Counted from the stretch's first letter, positions 26,772-36,174 are shown. The stretch: DNA of 64,000 nt from Bacillus sp. SKDU12 (GCF_010093085.1 NZ_MSRC01000018.1:1-64000), one strand, 5' to 3'. Notes: generated from the sequence alone by a model not told the origin. Translations and numbers: made by a program.

Positions 26772-27920
26772 ATGAAGAGCGGGGTAATTCCTTCTTCAGC
26801 GGTCGGTCAAAAAATTAATGAGTGGTACAAATATATCCGCACATTCAGCGTGCCGGATGCCGAAGTGTTAAAAGCTGAAATCCAGCAGGAACTGAAACAC
26901 ATGCAGCACGATTCCAACTTGCTCCTTTATTATTCACTAATGGAATTCCGCCACCAGCTTATGCTTGATTATCTAGAGCCGTTAGAGAAATTAAATATAG
27001 AAGACCAGCCAAGCCTGTCCGAATTATCAAGAAATATCGACAGCAACCAGGCAAACCTCAAAGGGCTGCTCGACTATTATGTGAATTTTTTTCGCGGGAT
27101 GTATGAGTTTGATAAGCGGGAATTTATTTCTGCCATTACCTATTATAAACAGGCGGAGAAAAAGCTTTCCTTTGTCGCTGACCATATTGAACGGGCGGAG
27201 TTCTATTTTAAAATGGCGGAAGCCTACTATTATATGAAGCAAACGTATTTTTCACTGATCAATATAAAAAACGCCTATGAAATTTACGTGGAGCAGGAAA
27301 CCTACCAAGTGAGAATCATTCAGTGCCATTTCGTGTACGGGGTTAATCTGATGGATGAAAGGAATTTTGAACAAGCCGCACGCCATTTCAAATTGGCGCT
27401 CGATATGGCCAAAACAGAACAAAAAGCCCAGTTGGTCGGAAGAGCCTATTACAATCTTGGCTTATGCTATTACAATCAAGATCTTCTTGACCGTGCTATT
27501 GATTACTTTGAAAAAGCGGTCTCCACGTTTGAAAGCAGCATGATCATCAATTCGCTGCCGCAAGCCTACTTTTTAATCACCCTGATTTATTATAAACAAG
27601 GAAAACATGATAAAGCTTCGGAATATCACAAGCGGGGCTATGAATATGCTAAAGAAACAGACGACGCAGATTACGCGGTAAAATTCGAATTTTTACAATC
27701 CCTATATCAGGATCAGCCTAATGAAGAAGGAATCGAACAATGTTTCCAATACCTAAAAAATAAAAGTATGTACGCTGATATAGAGGATTTAGCCCTAGAA
27801 GTAGCAAAATATTACTATGAACAACAATGGTTTAAATTGTCTGCTTCCTATTTTCTACAAGTTGAAGAAGCAAGAAAACAAATACAAAGGAGTGAGGGTT
27901 GGCATGAAATTGAAATCTAA
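26772..27920 (+). CDS. rapC: Response regulator aspartate phosphatase-family protein RapC
   Basis: A 382-residue Rap protein: N-terminal helical bundle (about 1-70, VGQKINEWYKYIRTF) and a chain of TPR repeats (for example AYYNLGLCYYNQDLLDRAIDYFEKA near residue 235). RapC binds ComA and blocks its DNA binding; the PhrC pentapeptide relieves this. ATG at 26772 follows GGGAGAGGGTGAAGG. phrC overlaps its 3' end by 17 bp. The pair controls the srfA operon and competence, linking this gene to the start of the window. Confidence 0.95.
   Translation: MKSGVIPSSAVGQKINEWYKYIRTFSVPDAEVLKAEIQQELKHMQHDSNLLLYYSLMEFRHQLMLDYLEPLEKLNIEDQPSLSELSRNIDSNQANLKGLLDYYVNFFRGMYEFDKREFISAITYYKQAEKKLSFVADHIERAEFYFKMAEAYYYMKQTYFSLINIKNAYEIYVEQETYQVRIIQCHFVYGVNLMDERNFEQAARHFKLALDMAKTEQKAQLVGRAYYNLGLCYYNQDLLDRAIDYFEKAVSTFESSMIINSLPQAYFLITLIYYKQGKHDKASEYHKRGYEYAKETDDADYAVKFEFLQSLYQDQPNEEGIEQCFQYLKNKSMYADIEDLALEVAKYYYEQQWFKLSASYFLQVEEARKQIQRSEGWHEIEI
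27709..27737 (+). promoter_or_regulatory. Candidate SigH promoter for phrC inside rapC
   Basis: AGGATCA and GGAATC with about 12-13 bp between resemble the SigH pattern (RNAGGAWWW, RNNGAAT). The site lies in the 3' part of rapC, about 170 bp before phrC. B. subtilis phrC is known to have such an internal SigH promoter; the exact position here is an eye estimate. Confidence 0.35.
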
Positions 27921-28026
27921 GTTGTTTGTTATTTGTGTGGTCACAGCTGCTATTTTTACAGCTGCTGGCATTTCCGCTAATACGGAAGCAATTGATTTTC
28001 ATGTGGCAGAAAGAGGAATGACGTAA
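27904..28026 (+). CDS. phrC: Pre-PhrC, precursor of competence and sporulation factor
   Basis: A 40-residue secreted precursor: basic N-terminus (MKLKSK), hydrophobic core (LFVICVVTAAIFTAA) and a polar tail ending in ERGMT, the exact sequence of the mature CSF pentapeptide. After export and processing, ERGMT is re-imported by Opp and inhibits RapC. The frame overlaps rapC and follows AAAGGAGTGAGGG. The mature peptide is unchanged although the pre-peptide differs in several residues from the 168 version I recall. Confidence 0.95.
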   Translation: MKLKSKLFVICVVTAAIFTAAGISANTEAIDFHVAERGMT

Positions 28027-28032
28027 GAATCA

Positions 28033-28063
28033 GCCCCTTCTCATTTGAGAAGGGGGTTTTTTA
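28033..28063 (+). terminator. Terminator of rapC-phrC
   Basis: CCCCTTCTC, ATTT loop, GAGAAGGGGG and TTTTTT follow the phrC stop by seven bases. Confidence 0.85.
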
Positions 28064-28097
28064 AAAAAAAACGCCGTAAGACAAGGTCTTACGGCGT
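28062..28097 (-). terminator. Terminator of the YjcZ-type peptide gene
   Basis: On the minus strand ACGCCGTAAGAC, CT loop region, GTCTTACGGCGT is followed by a run of nine T. It lies 20 bases after the stop of the 34-codon gene. Confidence 0.85.
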
Positions 28098-28118
28098 CCC
28101 GAAGAGAAGATGAGCAAC

Positions 28119-28223
28119 TTAGAATCCGCCAACATACGCTGTTCCTACGATAACTAATAGAATAAACAATACAACGATTAAAGTGAAAGAGCTGCCGTAA
28201 CCGCCACCAGTGTATCCTGACAT
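28119..28223 (-). CDS. yczN: 34-residue YjcZ-family sporulation peptide
   Basis: Behind GGGAGGTGA (7 bp from ATG) a 34-codon frame reads [19 protein letters not shown], then a hydrophobic stretch ending AYVGGF. A Gly-rich head and one hydrophobic helix define the YjcZ/CotVWX-unrelated small sporulation peptides often annotated as sporulation protein YjcZ. In 168 two such genes (yczM, yczN) are recorded near rapC-phrC; only one is seen here. It has its own terminator. The assignment of symbol is by position and sequence memory. Convergent with phrC. Confidence 0.75.
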   Translation of the reverse strand: MSGYTGGGYGSSFTLIVVLFILLVIVGTAYVGGF

Positions 28224-28335
28224 AAGGCTTCACCTCCCTATAGTGGATACTATAAGGTATGTAAAACCGGTCGGTGTGCTTGAGGCAATAGTGGACAAGT
28301 GAAAAAATGGACAATTGATGATGGGCTGAATGTAT

Positions 28336-28369
28336 AAAAAATAGCGGGCGTTTGCGCCCGCTATTTTTA
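28336..28369 (-). terminator. Terminator of thrD
   Basis: On the minus strand AAAAATAGCGGGCGC, AAA loop region, GCCCGCTATTTTTT forms a strong hairpin directly after the aspartokinase stop. Confidence 0.88.
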
Positions 28370-28371
28370 TG

Positions 28372-29736
28372 TTAAGAGATCAGCACGCCCGCGAAAAATT
28401 CTTTGTATAACGCTTGAACGGCTTTTTTTGCTTCAGCTTCTTTTACGCCGAACATCATGCTTACCTCAGAAGATCCCTGGTTGATCATTTCGATATTCAC
28501 CTTCGCCTCTGATAAGGCTTTGGCCGCTCTTGCCGTTGTGCCGACATTGTGGCGCATCGCTTCTCCGACAACCATGATCAATGCGAGGTGATGCTCGACA
28601 ATGACTTCATCGGCATGCAGATCCTTTTCGATCTGTTTGATCACACTCTGTTCAGCGGCGGCATCCATTTGGCCCTCCCGCAGGATGATGGTCATGTCAT
28701 CAATTCCCGATGGAACATGCTCATACGTTAACCCGTGTTCTTCCAGGATTTGAAGGGCTTTGCGTCCAAATCCGATTTCTCTGTTCATTAAATACTTGCT
28801 GATATAAATGCTGCAAAATCCGGTATCACTGGCAATGCCGACGACAGGCCCGTTTGTGTTATCCCGCTTGCTGACGACACGGGTGCCTTGTGCTGACGGA
28901 TTATTCGTATTTTTGATTTGGACGGGAATCCCCGCTCTGAATGCAGGAATGAGCGCTTCATCATGAAACACTGAAAAGCCCGCGTAGGACAGCTCCCGCA
29001 TCTCTCTGTATGTCAGCTCGCTGATTTCCTTAGGATTTTCAACGAAGGACGGATTGACAGAGTACACCGCGTCCACGTCTGTAAAGTTTTCGTACAAGTC
29101 AGCCTGCAGCCCATTGGCAAGAATCGAGCCGGTAATATCAGAGCCGCTCCGTGAGAATGTGATCACATCGCCAGTCTCGCTGAATCCGAAAAAACCGGGG
29201 AAAATGATAAGACCATCACGTTCCCGAAGACGATAAAGGTTTTGATATGATTTCGGGAGAACTTGCGCGTTGCCGGGTTCATTTGTCACGAAAAGGCCGG
29301 CGTCCTTTGGGTTCACATATTCCGCTTTGATGCCTTTATGGCGGAAATAGGCGGCGATGAGTTTGGCGTTGTTATCCTCCCCGCTTGCTTTGACGGCGTC
29401 AAGATACTGCTCGGGATTGATTTTATCTCCATCTAAAAGCGTAAACAGATCATCCCGGATTTTGTCGATAATGCTTTGCTCAAGCTGAAGCTCATTTGCG
29501 ATGAGGGCATACCGTTCCACAACAGCTTCTGCCAGCTCAGGGGCGCTGCCTGATGCCAAATATTGTTCCGCGCACGCGATTAAGAGATCAGTCACTTTCG
29601 TATCCCCAGCATGGCGCTTTCCCGGAGCTGAAACGACTACAGCTTTCCGTTCCGGGTCTGAGGTGACGATGTGAAATACTTTTTCAAGCTGAGCGCCTGA
29701 AGCGAGTGAGCTGCCTCCGAATTTAACGACCTTCAT
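28372..29736 (-). CDS. thrD: Aspartokinase III
   Basis: A 454-residue aspartate kinase (yclM). The N-terminus VKFGGSSLASG is the nucleotide-binding motif, FSRSGSDITGS lies near residue 195, and two ACT domains follow (about 310-450). It phosphorylates L-aspartate as first step to lysine, threonine and methionine; in B. subtilis this isozyme is inhibited by lysine plus threonine. No riboswitch-like element is visible in the short upstream region. Confidence 0.94.
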   Translation of the reverse strand: MKVVKFGGSSLASGAQLEKVFHIVTSDPERKAVVVSAPGKRHAGDTKVTDLLIACAEQYLASGSAPELAEAVVERYALIANELQLEQSIIDKIRDDLFTLLDGDKINPEQYLDAVKASGEDNNAKLIAAYFRHKGIKAEYVNPKDAGLFVTNEPGNAQVLPKSYQNLYRLRERDGLIIFPGFFGFSETGDVITFSRSGSDITGSILANGLQADLYENFTDVDAVYSVNPSFVENPKEISELTYREMRELSYAGFSVFHDEALIPAFRAGIPVQIKNTNNPSAQGTRVVSKRDNTNGPVVGIASDTGFCSIYISKYLMNREIGFGRKALQILEEHGLTYEHVPSGIDDMTIILREGQMDAAAEQSVIKQIEKDLHADEVIVEHHLALIMVVGEAMRHNVGTTARAAKALSEAKVNIEMINQGSSEVSMMFGVKEAEAKKAVQALYKEFFAGVLIS

Positions 29737-29993
29737 ATTTACATCCCCTAATGTTTATAATTTTCAAATAAATTTAGTATTTATTATCTCTTTTTCAGTC
29801 CTGTAAATCAAGGGGGAATTTCTCCTCGGTATGAACATTTGTTTTTTACAGAAGGAATAACGTCAGATATGTTGACTATATACAAGCATTCTAAAGATAA
29901 ATATGGTAAACAGCCTAACGATTGTGGGATGGTAAATGACTAGAATGATGAGTGAAATTGAATATATGACTACGTTAATATGCTGAAAGAATA
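29737..29993. other. Intergenic region between thrD and yclN
   Basis: An AT-rich 390-bp region separates the divergent genes thrD and yclN. The yclN-proximal part holds a promoter and Fur box (annotated separately). The thrD-proximal part holds no gene I can support; short frames lack ribosome binding sites. Confidence 0.6.
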
Positions 29994-30021
29994 TTGACTA
30001 ACACTAGAAAAATGGTAAGAT
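29994..30021 (+). promoter_or_regulatory. SigA-type promoter of yclNOPQ
   Basis: TTGACT (29994-29999) and TAAGAT (30016-30021) are separated by 16 bp. The Fur box begins four bases downstream, so repressor binding would block this promoter. Confidence 0.65.
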
Positions 30022-30024
30022 GTA

Positions 30025-30043
30025 ATTGATAATGATAATCAAT
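30025..30043. promoter_or_regulatory. Fur box of the petrobactin transporter operon
   Basis: ATTGATAATGATAATCAAT matches the 19-bp Fur consensus (repeats of GATAAT) at nearly every position. It sits just after the -10 region of the yclN promoter. It implies iron repression of yclNOPQ, as known in B. subtilis. Confidence 0.88.
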
Positions 30044-30129
30044 TAATTAATATATATATAGCCAGATTGTTTTAGTCCTTGCGGAGTGGGAGATACGTTC
30101 TTTTTGCTGTAAGGATGTAAGGAGGCAGC

Positions 30130-31080
30130 ATGAAGCTACGTTACTTATTCATTCTACTTATTGTATTAGCAGTTACGTCTGTATTTATAGGCGTGGAAGA
30201 TCTGTCGCCGCTTGATCTCTTCGATTTAAGCAAACAAGAAGCGTCAACGCTGTTCGCAAGCCGTTTGCCGCGATTGATCAGTATTATCATTGCCGGATTA
30301 AGCATGAGCATCTGCGGTTTGATTATGCAGCAGATCAGCAGGAACAAATTCGTGTCTCCGACAACAGCGGGCACGATGGATTGGGCACGGCTCGGTATTT
30401 TAATTTCCTTGATGCTGTTCACATCCGCCAGCCCTCTAATCAAAATGCTTGTCGCTTTTATCTTTGCCCTTGCAGGAAATTTTCTGTTTATGAAAATTCT
30501 TGAAAGAATCAAATTTAATGACACCATCTTTATTCCGCTTGTCGGTTTAATGCTCGGGAATATCGTCAGTTCAATCGCGACATTTATCGCCTATAAATAT
30601 GATTTGATCCAAAATGTGTCATCATGGCTGCAGGGAGACTTCTCTTTGGTCGTGAAAGGAAGATACGAGCTTCTTTATCTGAGTATTCCGCTCGTCATCA
30701 TTGCCTATGTATATGCGGATAAATTCACATTGGCCGGTATGGGCGAAAGCTTTTCTGTCAATCTCGGCCTGAAGTACAAGCGGGTTGTGAACATCGGGCT
30801 TATTATCGTGTCCCTGATCACGTCTCTTGTCATATTGACCGTCGGCATGCTGCCGTTTCTCGGTTTAATCATCCCGAATATTGTATCCATTTACAGAGGA
30901 GACAATCTAAAGAACAGCCTGCCGCATACAGCGCTGTTGGGAGCGGTTTTTGTGCTGTTTTGCGATATATTGGGCAGAGTCATTATCTTCCCTTATGAAA
31001 TCTCGATTGGCCTGATGGTCGGAATCATCGGCAGCGGCATTTTCCTGTTTATGCTGTTAAGGAGAAAAGCGTATGCGTAA
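30130..31080 (+). CDS. yclN: Petrobactin ABC transporter, permease 1
   Basis: A 316-residue FecCD-family permease with about nine helices. SRLPRLISIIIAGLSMSICGLIMQ (shown in part: LIMQQISRNKFVSPTTAG) and LPFLGLIIPNIV near residue 240 are typical of iron-siderophore permeases. It pairs with YclO. ATG follows AAGGAGGCAGC. The 3' end overlaps yclO by eight bases. Confidence 0.93.
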   Translation: MKLRYLFILLIVLAVTSVFIGVEDLSPLDLFDLSKQEASTLFASRLPRLISIIIAGLSMSICGLIMQQISRNKFVSPTTAGTMDWARLGILISLMLFTSASPLIKMLVAFIFALAGNFLFMKILERIKFNDTIFIPLVGLMLGNIVSSIATFIAYKYDLIQNVSSWLQGDFSLVVKGRYELLYLSIPLVIIAYVYADKFTLAGMGESFSVNLGLKYKRVVNIGLIIVSLITSLVILTVGMLPFLGLIIPNIVSIYRGDNLKNSLPHTALLGAVFVLFCDILGRVIIFPYEISIGLMVGIIGSGIFLFMLLRRKAYA

Positions 31081-32020
31081 CCAGGTGAAAATAGCGTTGC
31101 TCGTTGGTTTAGCCATTGTCTGTATTGGTTTGTTTCTGTTTTATGATTTAGGCAATTGGGATTACACCCTGCCGAGACGAATCAAAAAGGTGGCCGCCAT
31201 TGTGCTGACGGGGGGAGCGATTGCGTTTTCGACCATGATCTTTCAAACGATTACGAACAACCGCATCCTGACGCCCGGCATCTTGGGTCTTGATTCTCTC
31301 TACATGCTGATTCAGACCGGCATTATCTTTTTGTTCGGTTCTGCGAATATTGTCATCATGAATAAAAACATCAACTTTATCATCTCTATTCTGCTGATGA
31401 TATTGTTTTCCCTAGTTTTGTATCAGATCATGTTTAAGGGAGAGGGGAGAAATATTTTTTTCCTTCTGCTCATCGGAATCGTGTTTGGCACGCTGTTCAG
31501 CAGCCTGTCTTCCTTTATGCAGATGCTGATTGATCCGAATGAGTTCCAAGTCGTGCAGGATAAGATGTTTGCCAGCTTTAACAACATCAACACGGATTTG
31601 TTAGGGCTTGCGTTTATCATCTTTCTGCTGACAGGCGCTTATGTTTGGCGTTTCACGAAATTTTTTGACGTGCTTGCGCTTGGACGCGAGCACGCCGTGA
31701 ATTTGGGCATTGACTACGACAAAGTTGTTAAGCAGATGCTGATCGTGGTTGCGATCCTTGTCTCTGTTTCAACAGCTCTAGTGGGGCCGATTATGTTCTT
31801 AGGCCTTCTTGTTGTCAACCTGGCGAGAGAATTCCTGAAAACATATAAGCATTCATACTTAATTGCAGGCTCCGTTCTCATCAGCATCATTGCGCTGGTC
31901 GGAGGACAGTTTGTGGTTGAGAAAGTGTTTACCTTCTCAACGACGCTGAGCGTCATTATTAATTTTGCCGGCGGGATTTATTTTATCTACTTGCTGTTAA
32001 AGGAGAATAAATCATGGTAG
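31073..32020 (+). CDS. yclO: Petrobactin ABC transporter, permease 2
   Basis: A 315-residue FecCD-family permease with about nine helices; TNNRILTPGILGLDSLY near residue 60 and GPIMFLGLLVVNLAREFL near residue 237 correspond to the conserved permease-ATPase contact and core. It overlaps yclN by 8 bp and yclP by 7 bp, which indicates translational coupling. The YclN/YclO pair forms the membrane channel for Fe-petrobactin and its photoproduct. Confidence 0.93.
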   Translation: MRNQVKIALLVGLAIVCIGLFLFYDLGNWDYTLPRRIKKVAAIVLTGGAIAFSTMIFQTITNNRILTPGILGLDSLYMLIQTGIIFLFGSANIVIMNKNINFIISILLMILFSLVLYQIMFKGEGRNIFFLLLIGIVFGTLFSSLSSFMQMLIDPNEFQVVQDKMFASFNNINTDLLGLAFIIFLLTGAYVWRFTKFFDVLALGREHAVNLGIDYDKVVKQMLIVVAILVSVSTALVGPIMFLGLLVVNLAREFLKTYKHSYLIAGSVLISIIALVGGQFVVEKVFTFSTTLSVIINFAGGIYFIYLLLKENKSW

Positions 32021-32772
32021 AGGTCAAAAATGTAAGCAAACAATATGGCGGGAAAGTGGTCCTTGAAGAGACGTCAGTCACCATTCAAAAGGGCAAAATC
32101 ACTTCATTTATCGGTCCTAACGGCGCCGGCAAAAGTACGCTGCTGTCTATCATGAGTCGCTTGATCAAAAAGGATTCCGGCGAGATTTTCATAGACGGAC
32201 AAGAAATTGGAGCCTGCGACAGCAAAGAGCTTGCCAAAAAAATGAGCATTTTGAAGCAAGCAAACCAAATCAATATCAGGCTCACCATCAAAGACCTCGT
32301 CAGCTTCGGCAGATTTCCATATTCACAAGGCCGGCTGACAGAGGAAGATTGGGTTCATATCAACCAGGCGCTCGGCTATATGAAGCTGGAAGACATTCAG
32401 GATAAATACCTTGATCAGCTGAGCGGCGGACAGTGTCAAAGGGCGTTCATTGCAATGGTTATTGCCCAGGACACAGACTATATCTTTCTGGATGAGCCGC
32501 TGAACAATCTCGATATGAAACATTCGGTTGAAATTATGAAACTCCTGAAACGGCTGGTAGAGGAGCTCGGAAAAACAATCGTGATCGTTATTCATGATAT
32601 CAACTTTGCATCCGTTTACTCCGATTGTATCGTAGCCTTGAAAAACGGCCGAATCGTAAAAGAGGGGCCGCCTGAGGAGATTATTAAAACCTCTGTGCTT
32701 GAGGACATCTACGATATGACCATTCCGATTCAGTTGATTGATAATCAAAGGATAGGTGTTTATTTTTCTTAA
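32014..32772 (+). CDS. yclP: Petrobactin ABC transporter, ATP-binding protein
   Basis: A 252-residue FepC-type ABC ATPase: Walker A GPNGAGKST near residue 33, signature LSGGQCQRAFIAM near 133 (note Cys in the LSGGQ-x-QR stretch), Walker B YIFLDEPLNNLD near 155, and the switch histidine in VIHDINFA. It energises uptake by YclN/YclO. It overlaps yclO at the start. Confidence 0.94.
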   Translation: MVEVKNVSKQYGGKVVLEETSVTIQKGKITSFIGPNGAGKSTLLSIMSRLIKKDSGEIFIDGQEIGACDSKELAKKMSILKQANQINIRLTIKDLVSFGRFPYSQGRLTEEDWVHINQALGYMKLEDIQDKYLDQLSGGQCQRAFIAMVIAQDTDYIFLDEPLNNLDMKHSVEIMKLLKRLVEELGKTIVIVIHDINFASVYSDCIVALKNGRIVKEGPPEEIIKTSVLEDIYDMTIPIQLIDNQRIGVYFS

Positions 32773-32794
32773 ATATATAGAAGAGGTGAGGAGT

Positions 32795-33748
32795 ATGAAA
32801 AAGTTCGCATTACTATTCATCGCTTTGGTGATGGCAGTTGTCATTTCCGCATGCGGAAACCAAAGCACTGGCAGCAAAGGTTCTGAATCTAAGAAAGAAC
32901 AAATCACGGTCAAACACCAGCTGGACAAAAACGGCATAAAAGTGCCAAAGAACCCTAAAAAGGTTGTCGTATTTGACTTAGGAAGCTTAGACACGTTAGA
33001 TAAACTCGGTCTTGATGATAAAGTGGCAGGCCTGCCGAAAAAAGCCCTTCCAAATTATCTGTCAAAATTCAAAGAAGATAAATATGCAGATGTCGGCAGC
33101 TTAAAAGAGCCAGACTTTGAAAAAGTGGCTGAAATAGACCCTGATCTGATCATTATTTCAGGAAGACAATCTGAGTCATACAAAGAGTTCTCTGAAATCG
33201 CGCCGACGATTTACCTTGGCGTGGACACAGCGAAATATATGGAGTCATTTAAGTCAGACGCTGAAACAATCGGTAAAATCTTTGATAAAGAAGACAAAGT
33301 GAAAGATGAGCTCGCAAACATTGATCACTCAATCGCAGATGTAAAGAAAACCGCTGAAAAGCTTAACAAAAACGGTCTCGTCATCATGGCGAACGACGGG
33401 AAAATCAGCGCGTTTGGCCCTAAATCAAGATATGGCCTGATTCATGACGTATTCGGTGTGACACCGGCTGACCAAAACATCAAAGCATCTACGCATGGAC
33501 AAAGCGTTTCTTACGAATATATTTCAAAAACAAACCCGGATTATCTGTTTGTTGTTGACCGCGGTACAGCGATCGGAGAATCATCATCTACGAAACAAGT
33601 CGTTGAAAATGATTATGTGAAAAACGTAAATGCAGTGAAAAACAATCATGTCGTCTACCTTGATTCTGCTACTTGGTACTTATCAGGAGGCGGACTTGAG
33701 TCAATGACGCAAATGATTAAAGAAGTGAAAGACGGTTTAGAGAAGTAA
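32795..33748 (+). CDS. yclQ: Petrobactin-binding lipoprotein
   Basis: A 317-residue periplasmic-binding-protein class III protein. The signal peptide MKKFALLFIALVMAVVISAC ends in a lipobox (ISAC, Cys 20). The body has VVVFDLGSLDTLDKLG and DPDLIIISGRQSESYKE, typical of siderophore receptors. YclQ of B. subtilis binds Fe-petrobactin. ATG at 32795 follows AGAGGTGAGGAGT; a longer frame starting in yclP is rejected since it lacks a signal peptide at its start. Terminator follows. Confidence 0.95.
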   Translation: MKKFALLFIALVMAVVISACGNQSTGSKGSESKKEQITVKHQLDKNGIKVPKNPKKVVVFDLGSLDTLDKLGLDDKVAGLPKKALPNYLSKFKEDKYADVGSLKEPDFEKVAEIDPDLIIISGRQSESYKEFSEIAPTIYLGVDTAKYMESFKSDAETIGKIFDKEDKVKDELANIDHSIADVKKTAEKLNKNGLVIMANDGKISAFGPKSRYGLIHDVFGVTPADQNIKASTHGQSVSYEYISKTNPDYLFVVDRGTAIGESSSTKQVVENDYVKNVNAVKNNHVVYLDSATWYLSGGGLESMTQMIKEVKDGLEK

Positions 33749-33751
33749 ACC

Positions 33752-33788
33752 AAAAAAAGAGCCTCCGCTTAAAAGCGGGGCTCTTTTT
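33752..33788. terminator. Bidirectional terminator between yclQ and ycnB
   Basis: AAAAAAAGAGCCTCCGCTT, AAAA loop region, GCGGGGCTCTTTTT lies between the convergent genes with T runs on both strands. Confidence 0.87.
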
Positions 33789-33797
33789 GTATGGAAA

Positions 33798-35216
33798 TCA
33801 GCGTGCCGGCTGCTGTTCGGCAGGGCGCTGAGGTTTCTTTAGTGTAAAGGAGAGAAGGAAGCCGACGAGTGCAATGCAGGCCGCTACGATAAAAGCGGCG
33901 TTCATGCCGTGCAGAGCGGCGTGTTTCACATTTGCATTGCCAGCGTGTGCTGCCTGGTTGCTCATCACGGATACCAATAGGGCAGTTCCGATTGAGCCGC
34001 CGACTTGGCGAACGGTATTGTTCATTGCTGTTCCGTGCGGAATCAAGTGGCGCGGCAGCGCGTTGATTCCAGCTGTTGTCACTGGCATCATGATCATGGC
34101 GGTGCCTAAGAGACGAGCGGTATATAACACAACAATCCAAGCAAGCGATGTATGTTCAGTCAGCTGCATAAACGGCAGTGATGTCAGGAAGATGATGCAG
34201 AAACCGGTAATCGCCAGCCCTCTTCCGCCGACACGGTCAAAGATTCTGCCGATAATCGGTGACATGAAGCCCATGACAACAGCTCCCGGAAGAAGCATCA
34301 GCCCTGTATCAAAAGCTGTGACGTCTCTGACGTTTTGTGTATAAAGCGGCAGAATGGTTTCTGTACCGATCAATAATGCAAAGACAATGGTTCCGAGCAG
34401 TGTTGTTAAGCTGAATATGCCAAACGTAAAGACACGGAATTCCAGCATCGGTTTTTCTAGCTTCATTTGTCTTGTGATAAACAATAGCAGTGAAATGACA
34501 CCCACCAGCAGTGAAAGCAAGACAGTTAAACTGGTCCATCCGTAAGAGCCAACACTTGAGAAACCGTACAGAAGGCCGCCGAATCCAAATGTTGAAAGGA
34601 TCACTGATAAAATATCAATCTGTGTTTTTCGTAAAGTTGTCACGTTCTTCATCAGGATGCTGGCAAGAATTAAATCGATTACAGCGAACGGAAGAATGAT
34701 ATAAAACAGTGATCTCCATGAGAAAGCTTCGACCGCCCATCCGGAAAGAGTCGGTCCGATCGCAGGCGCGAACGAGATGACCAATCCAACCATACCCATA
34801 GCCTGGCCCCGCTTTTCAATCGGAAAGATCGTCAGGAATACGGTCTGCATGAGCGGCAGCATAATACCGGCTCCGGCTGCTTGAATGATACGTGCTGCAA
34901 GCAGAACCGGGAAGTTCGGGGCGAATGCGCCGACGATTGTTCCGGCAGTGAAAATGCTCATTGCTGTGATAAGCAGTGTCCGGCTCGTGAATTTCTCAAT
35001 TAAAAACGCGGTAATCGGAATTAAAATTCCGTTTGTTAACATAAATGAAGTTGTCAGCCATTGCGCTTGATTCGCGTCTACATTAAAATCCCTCATAATA
35101 TGGGGAAGCGCGGTAATTAACAGCGTCTGATTCAAAATTGCGACAAACGCCCCGGCTAATAAAATACCGACAATGACAGAACGGTTAAAAGGTTTTGGTT
35201 CCATACTTTTATCCAA
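33798..35216 (-). CDS. ycnB: EmrB/QacA-type multidrug exporter YcnB
   Basis: A 472-residue MFS transporter of the 14-helix DHA2 family. LNQTLLITALPHIMRDFNVD near residue 25 (motif D1) and GWAVEAFSWRSLFYI near residue 158 (motif C region) are typical of EmrB/LmrB drug exporters. It lies downstream of, and in the same direction as, the TetR gene ycnC with a gap of 19 bp, so the two are probably one unit and YcnC its repressor. Substrate unknown. Confidence 0.9.
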   Translation of the reverse strand: MDKSMEPKPFNRSVIVGILLAGAFVAILNQTLLITALPHIMRDFNVDANQAQWLTTSFMLTNGILIPITAFLIEKFTSRTLLITAMSIFTAGTIVGAFAPNFPVLLAARIIQAAGAGIMLPLMQTVFLTIFPIEKRGQAMGMVGLVISFAPAIGPTLSGWAVEAFSWRSLFYIILPFAVIDLILASILMKNVTTLRKTQIDILSVILSTFGFGGLLYGFSSVGSYGWTSLTVLLSLLVGVISLLLFITRQMKLEKPMLEFRVFTFGIFSLTTLLGTIVFALLIGTETILPLYTQNVRDVTAFDTGLMLLPGAVVMGFMSPIIGRIFDRVGGRGLAITGFCIIFLTSLPFMQLTEHTSLAWIVVLYTARLLGTAMIMMPVTTAGINALPRHLIPHGTAMNNTVRQVGGSIGTALLVSVMSNQAAHAGNANVKHAALHGMNAAFIVAACIALVGFLLSFTLKKPQRPAEQQPAR

Positions 35217-35235
35217 TACAAATCCCTTCTTTTCT

Positions 35236-36114
35236 CTACGTGATTAACAGTGTTTTTAGCATGGAAACGGGCTGTGCTAAAACACCGGTTTGTTCCAGAT
35301 AGCCAATCAATGACTTAAGCAAAAAAGCACGGGGGTCGCCCTTCTTCGCTTCTTCCTCAAGCATGGCAGCTGCGGATGTCAGTTCATCTACGTCATAGTC
35401 CGCTGCAGGCAAGGAAGAAATGCCTTTATGTAATTCCTTCAGGCTTTCCGACAAGAGGGCTGATTTATCCTTTGGCTTGTAGGAGGATGCTGAATGAAGG
35501 TAAAGCTCAATGGCTTCAGGCGGAAGAAGAGACTGCCGGGTTTCCTTGTTTTTGACAATCTGATTGAGGGTGCTGATGATAAACTCTGCGATCGGATCAA
35601 GTTCAAGCGGTTGTTCCTCTAATTTGATCAGCATTAAAAACTCACGTATCATGCCGTGAAGAATGATCACTACATCCCACACAAACGGGAGAACGGCTTC
35701 TCCATACGCCTGAATCAGCGAATCGCGGTGCCAGCAGATAATCGTCGATCTGGTCTGATGGATATGCTGTTTGATCCGGTCATTATGCAGCGCGGAGTTT
35801 CCGTAGGTCAGCATATTGAAAAACTGCTGGTTCTGCCTGAAGCCTTCCAGCTCCATTTTGACCTTTTGCATCAAACGCTCCTCTGGTGTCAGCGAGGTAT
35901 TTTCCTGAAGTTTTGAGGCGGTAGCCACCATTTGCTTCTGGTTAAATGACAGCAGTTCCAAAAGCAGATCTTCCTTAGATTGAAATAGCTTATATATCGA
36001 AGCTTTTGACATCTTGCATTCTTCTGCGATCGCCTGCATGGAAACCGACGTAAAATCCTTTTCCGAAAAAAGCGTTCGCGCAGCTAACAAGATATCTGTT
36101 TTTTTATCAAGCAT
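35236..36114 (-). CDS. ycnC: TetR-family regulator YcnC
   Basis: A 292-residue TetR-type regulator: helix-turn-helix [22 protein letters not shown] (core near residues 25-46) and a long helical ligand domain. ATG at 36114 is chosen because AAGGAAG lies upstream and TetR proteins start close to the HTH; the frame extends further up but into an AT-rich stretch. It probably represses itself and ycnB. A perfect repeat CATTGGTT...AACCAATG (about 36152-36174) upstream could be its operator. Confidence 0.88.
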   Translation of the reverse strand: MLDKKTDILLAARTLFSEKDFTSVSMQAIAEECKMSKASIYKLFQSKEDLLLELLSFNQKQMVATASKLQENTSLTPEERLMQKVKMELEGFRQNQQFFNMLTYGNSALHNDRIKQHIHQTRSTIICWHRDSLIQAYGEAVLPFVWDVVIILHGMIREFLMLIKLEEQPLELDPIAEFIISTLNQIVKNKETRQSLLPPEAIELYLHSASSYKPKDKSALLSESLKELHKGISSLPAADYDVDELTSAAAMLEEEAKKGDPRAFLLKSLIGYLEQTGVLAQPVSMLKTLLIT

Positions 36115-36151
36115 CTCAGGGCTTCCTTCTTTCTTGAACATTAGAAAACTC

Positions 36152-36174
36152 ATTGGTTCACAGAAAACCAATGA
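36152..36174. promoter_or_regulatory. Candidate YcnC operator
   Basis: CTCATTGGTT, four bases (CACA), GAAAACCAATGAG form an inverted repeat about 40 bp upstream of ycnC: arms ACTCATTGGTT and AACCAATGAGT. Its size and position suit TetR autoregulation. Identified by eye. Confidence 0.55.

Noticed and set aside
28030-28314. 94-codon minus-strand frame across the phrC terminator
   Set aside because: It runs through two terminators; the 34-codon YjcZ-type gene in another frame has the ribosome binding site.
29820-29990. Possible small RNA or riboswitch upstream of thrD/yclN
   Set aside because: No stable hairpin, T run or known aptamer core was found; the region is simply AT-rich.
30141-30527. 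128-codon minus-strand frame opposite yclN
   Set aside because: It has no start signals and lies wholly opposite an evident permease gene.
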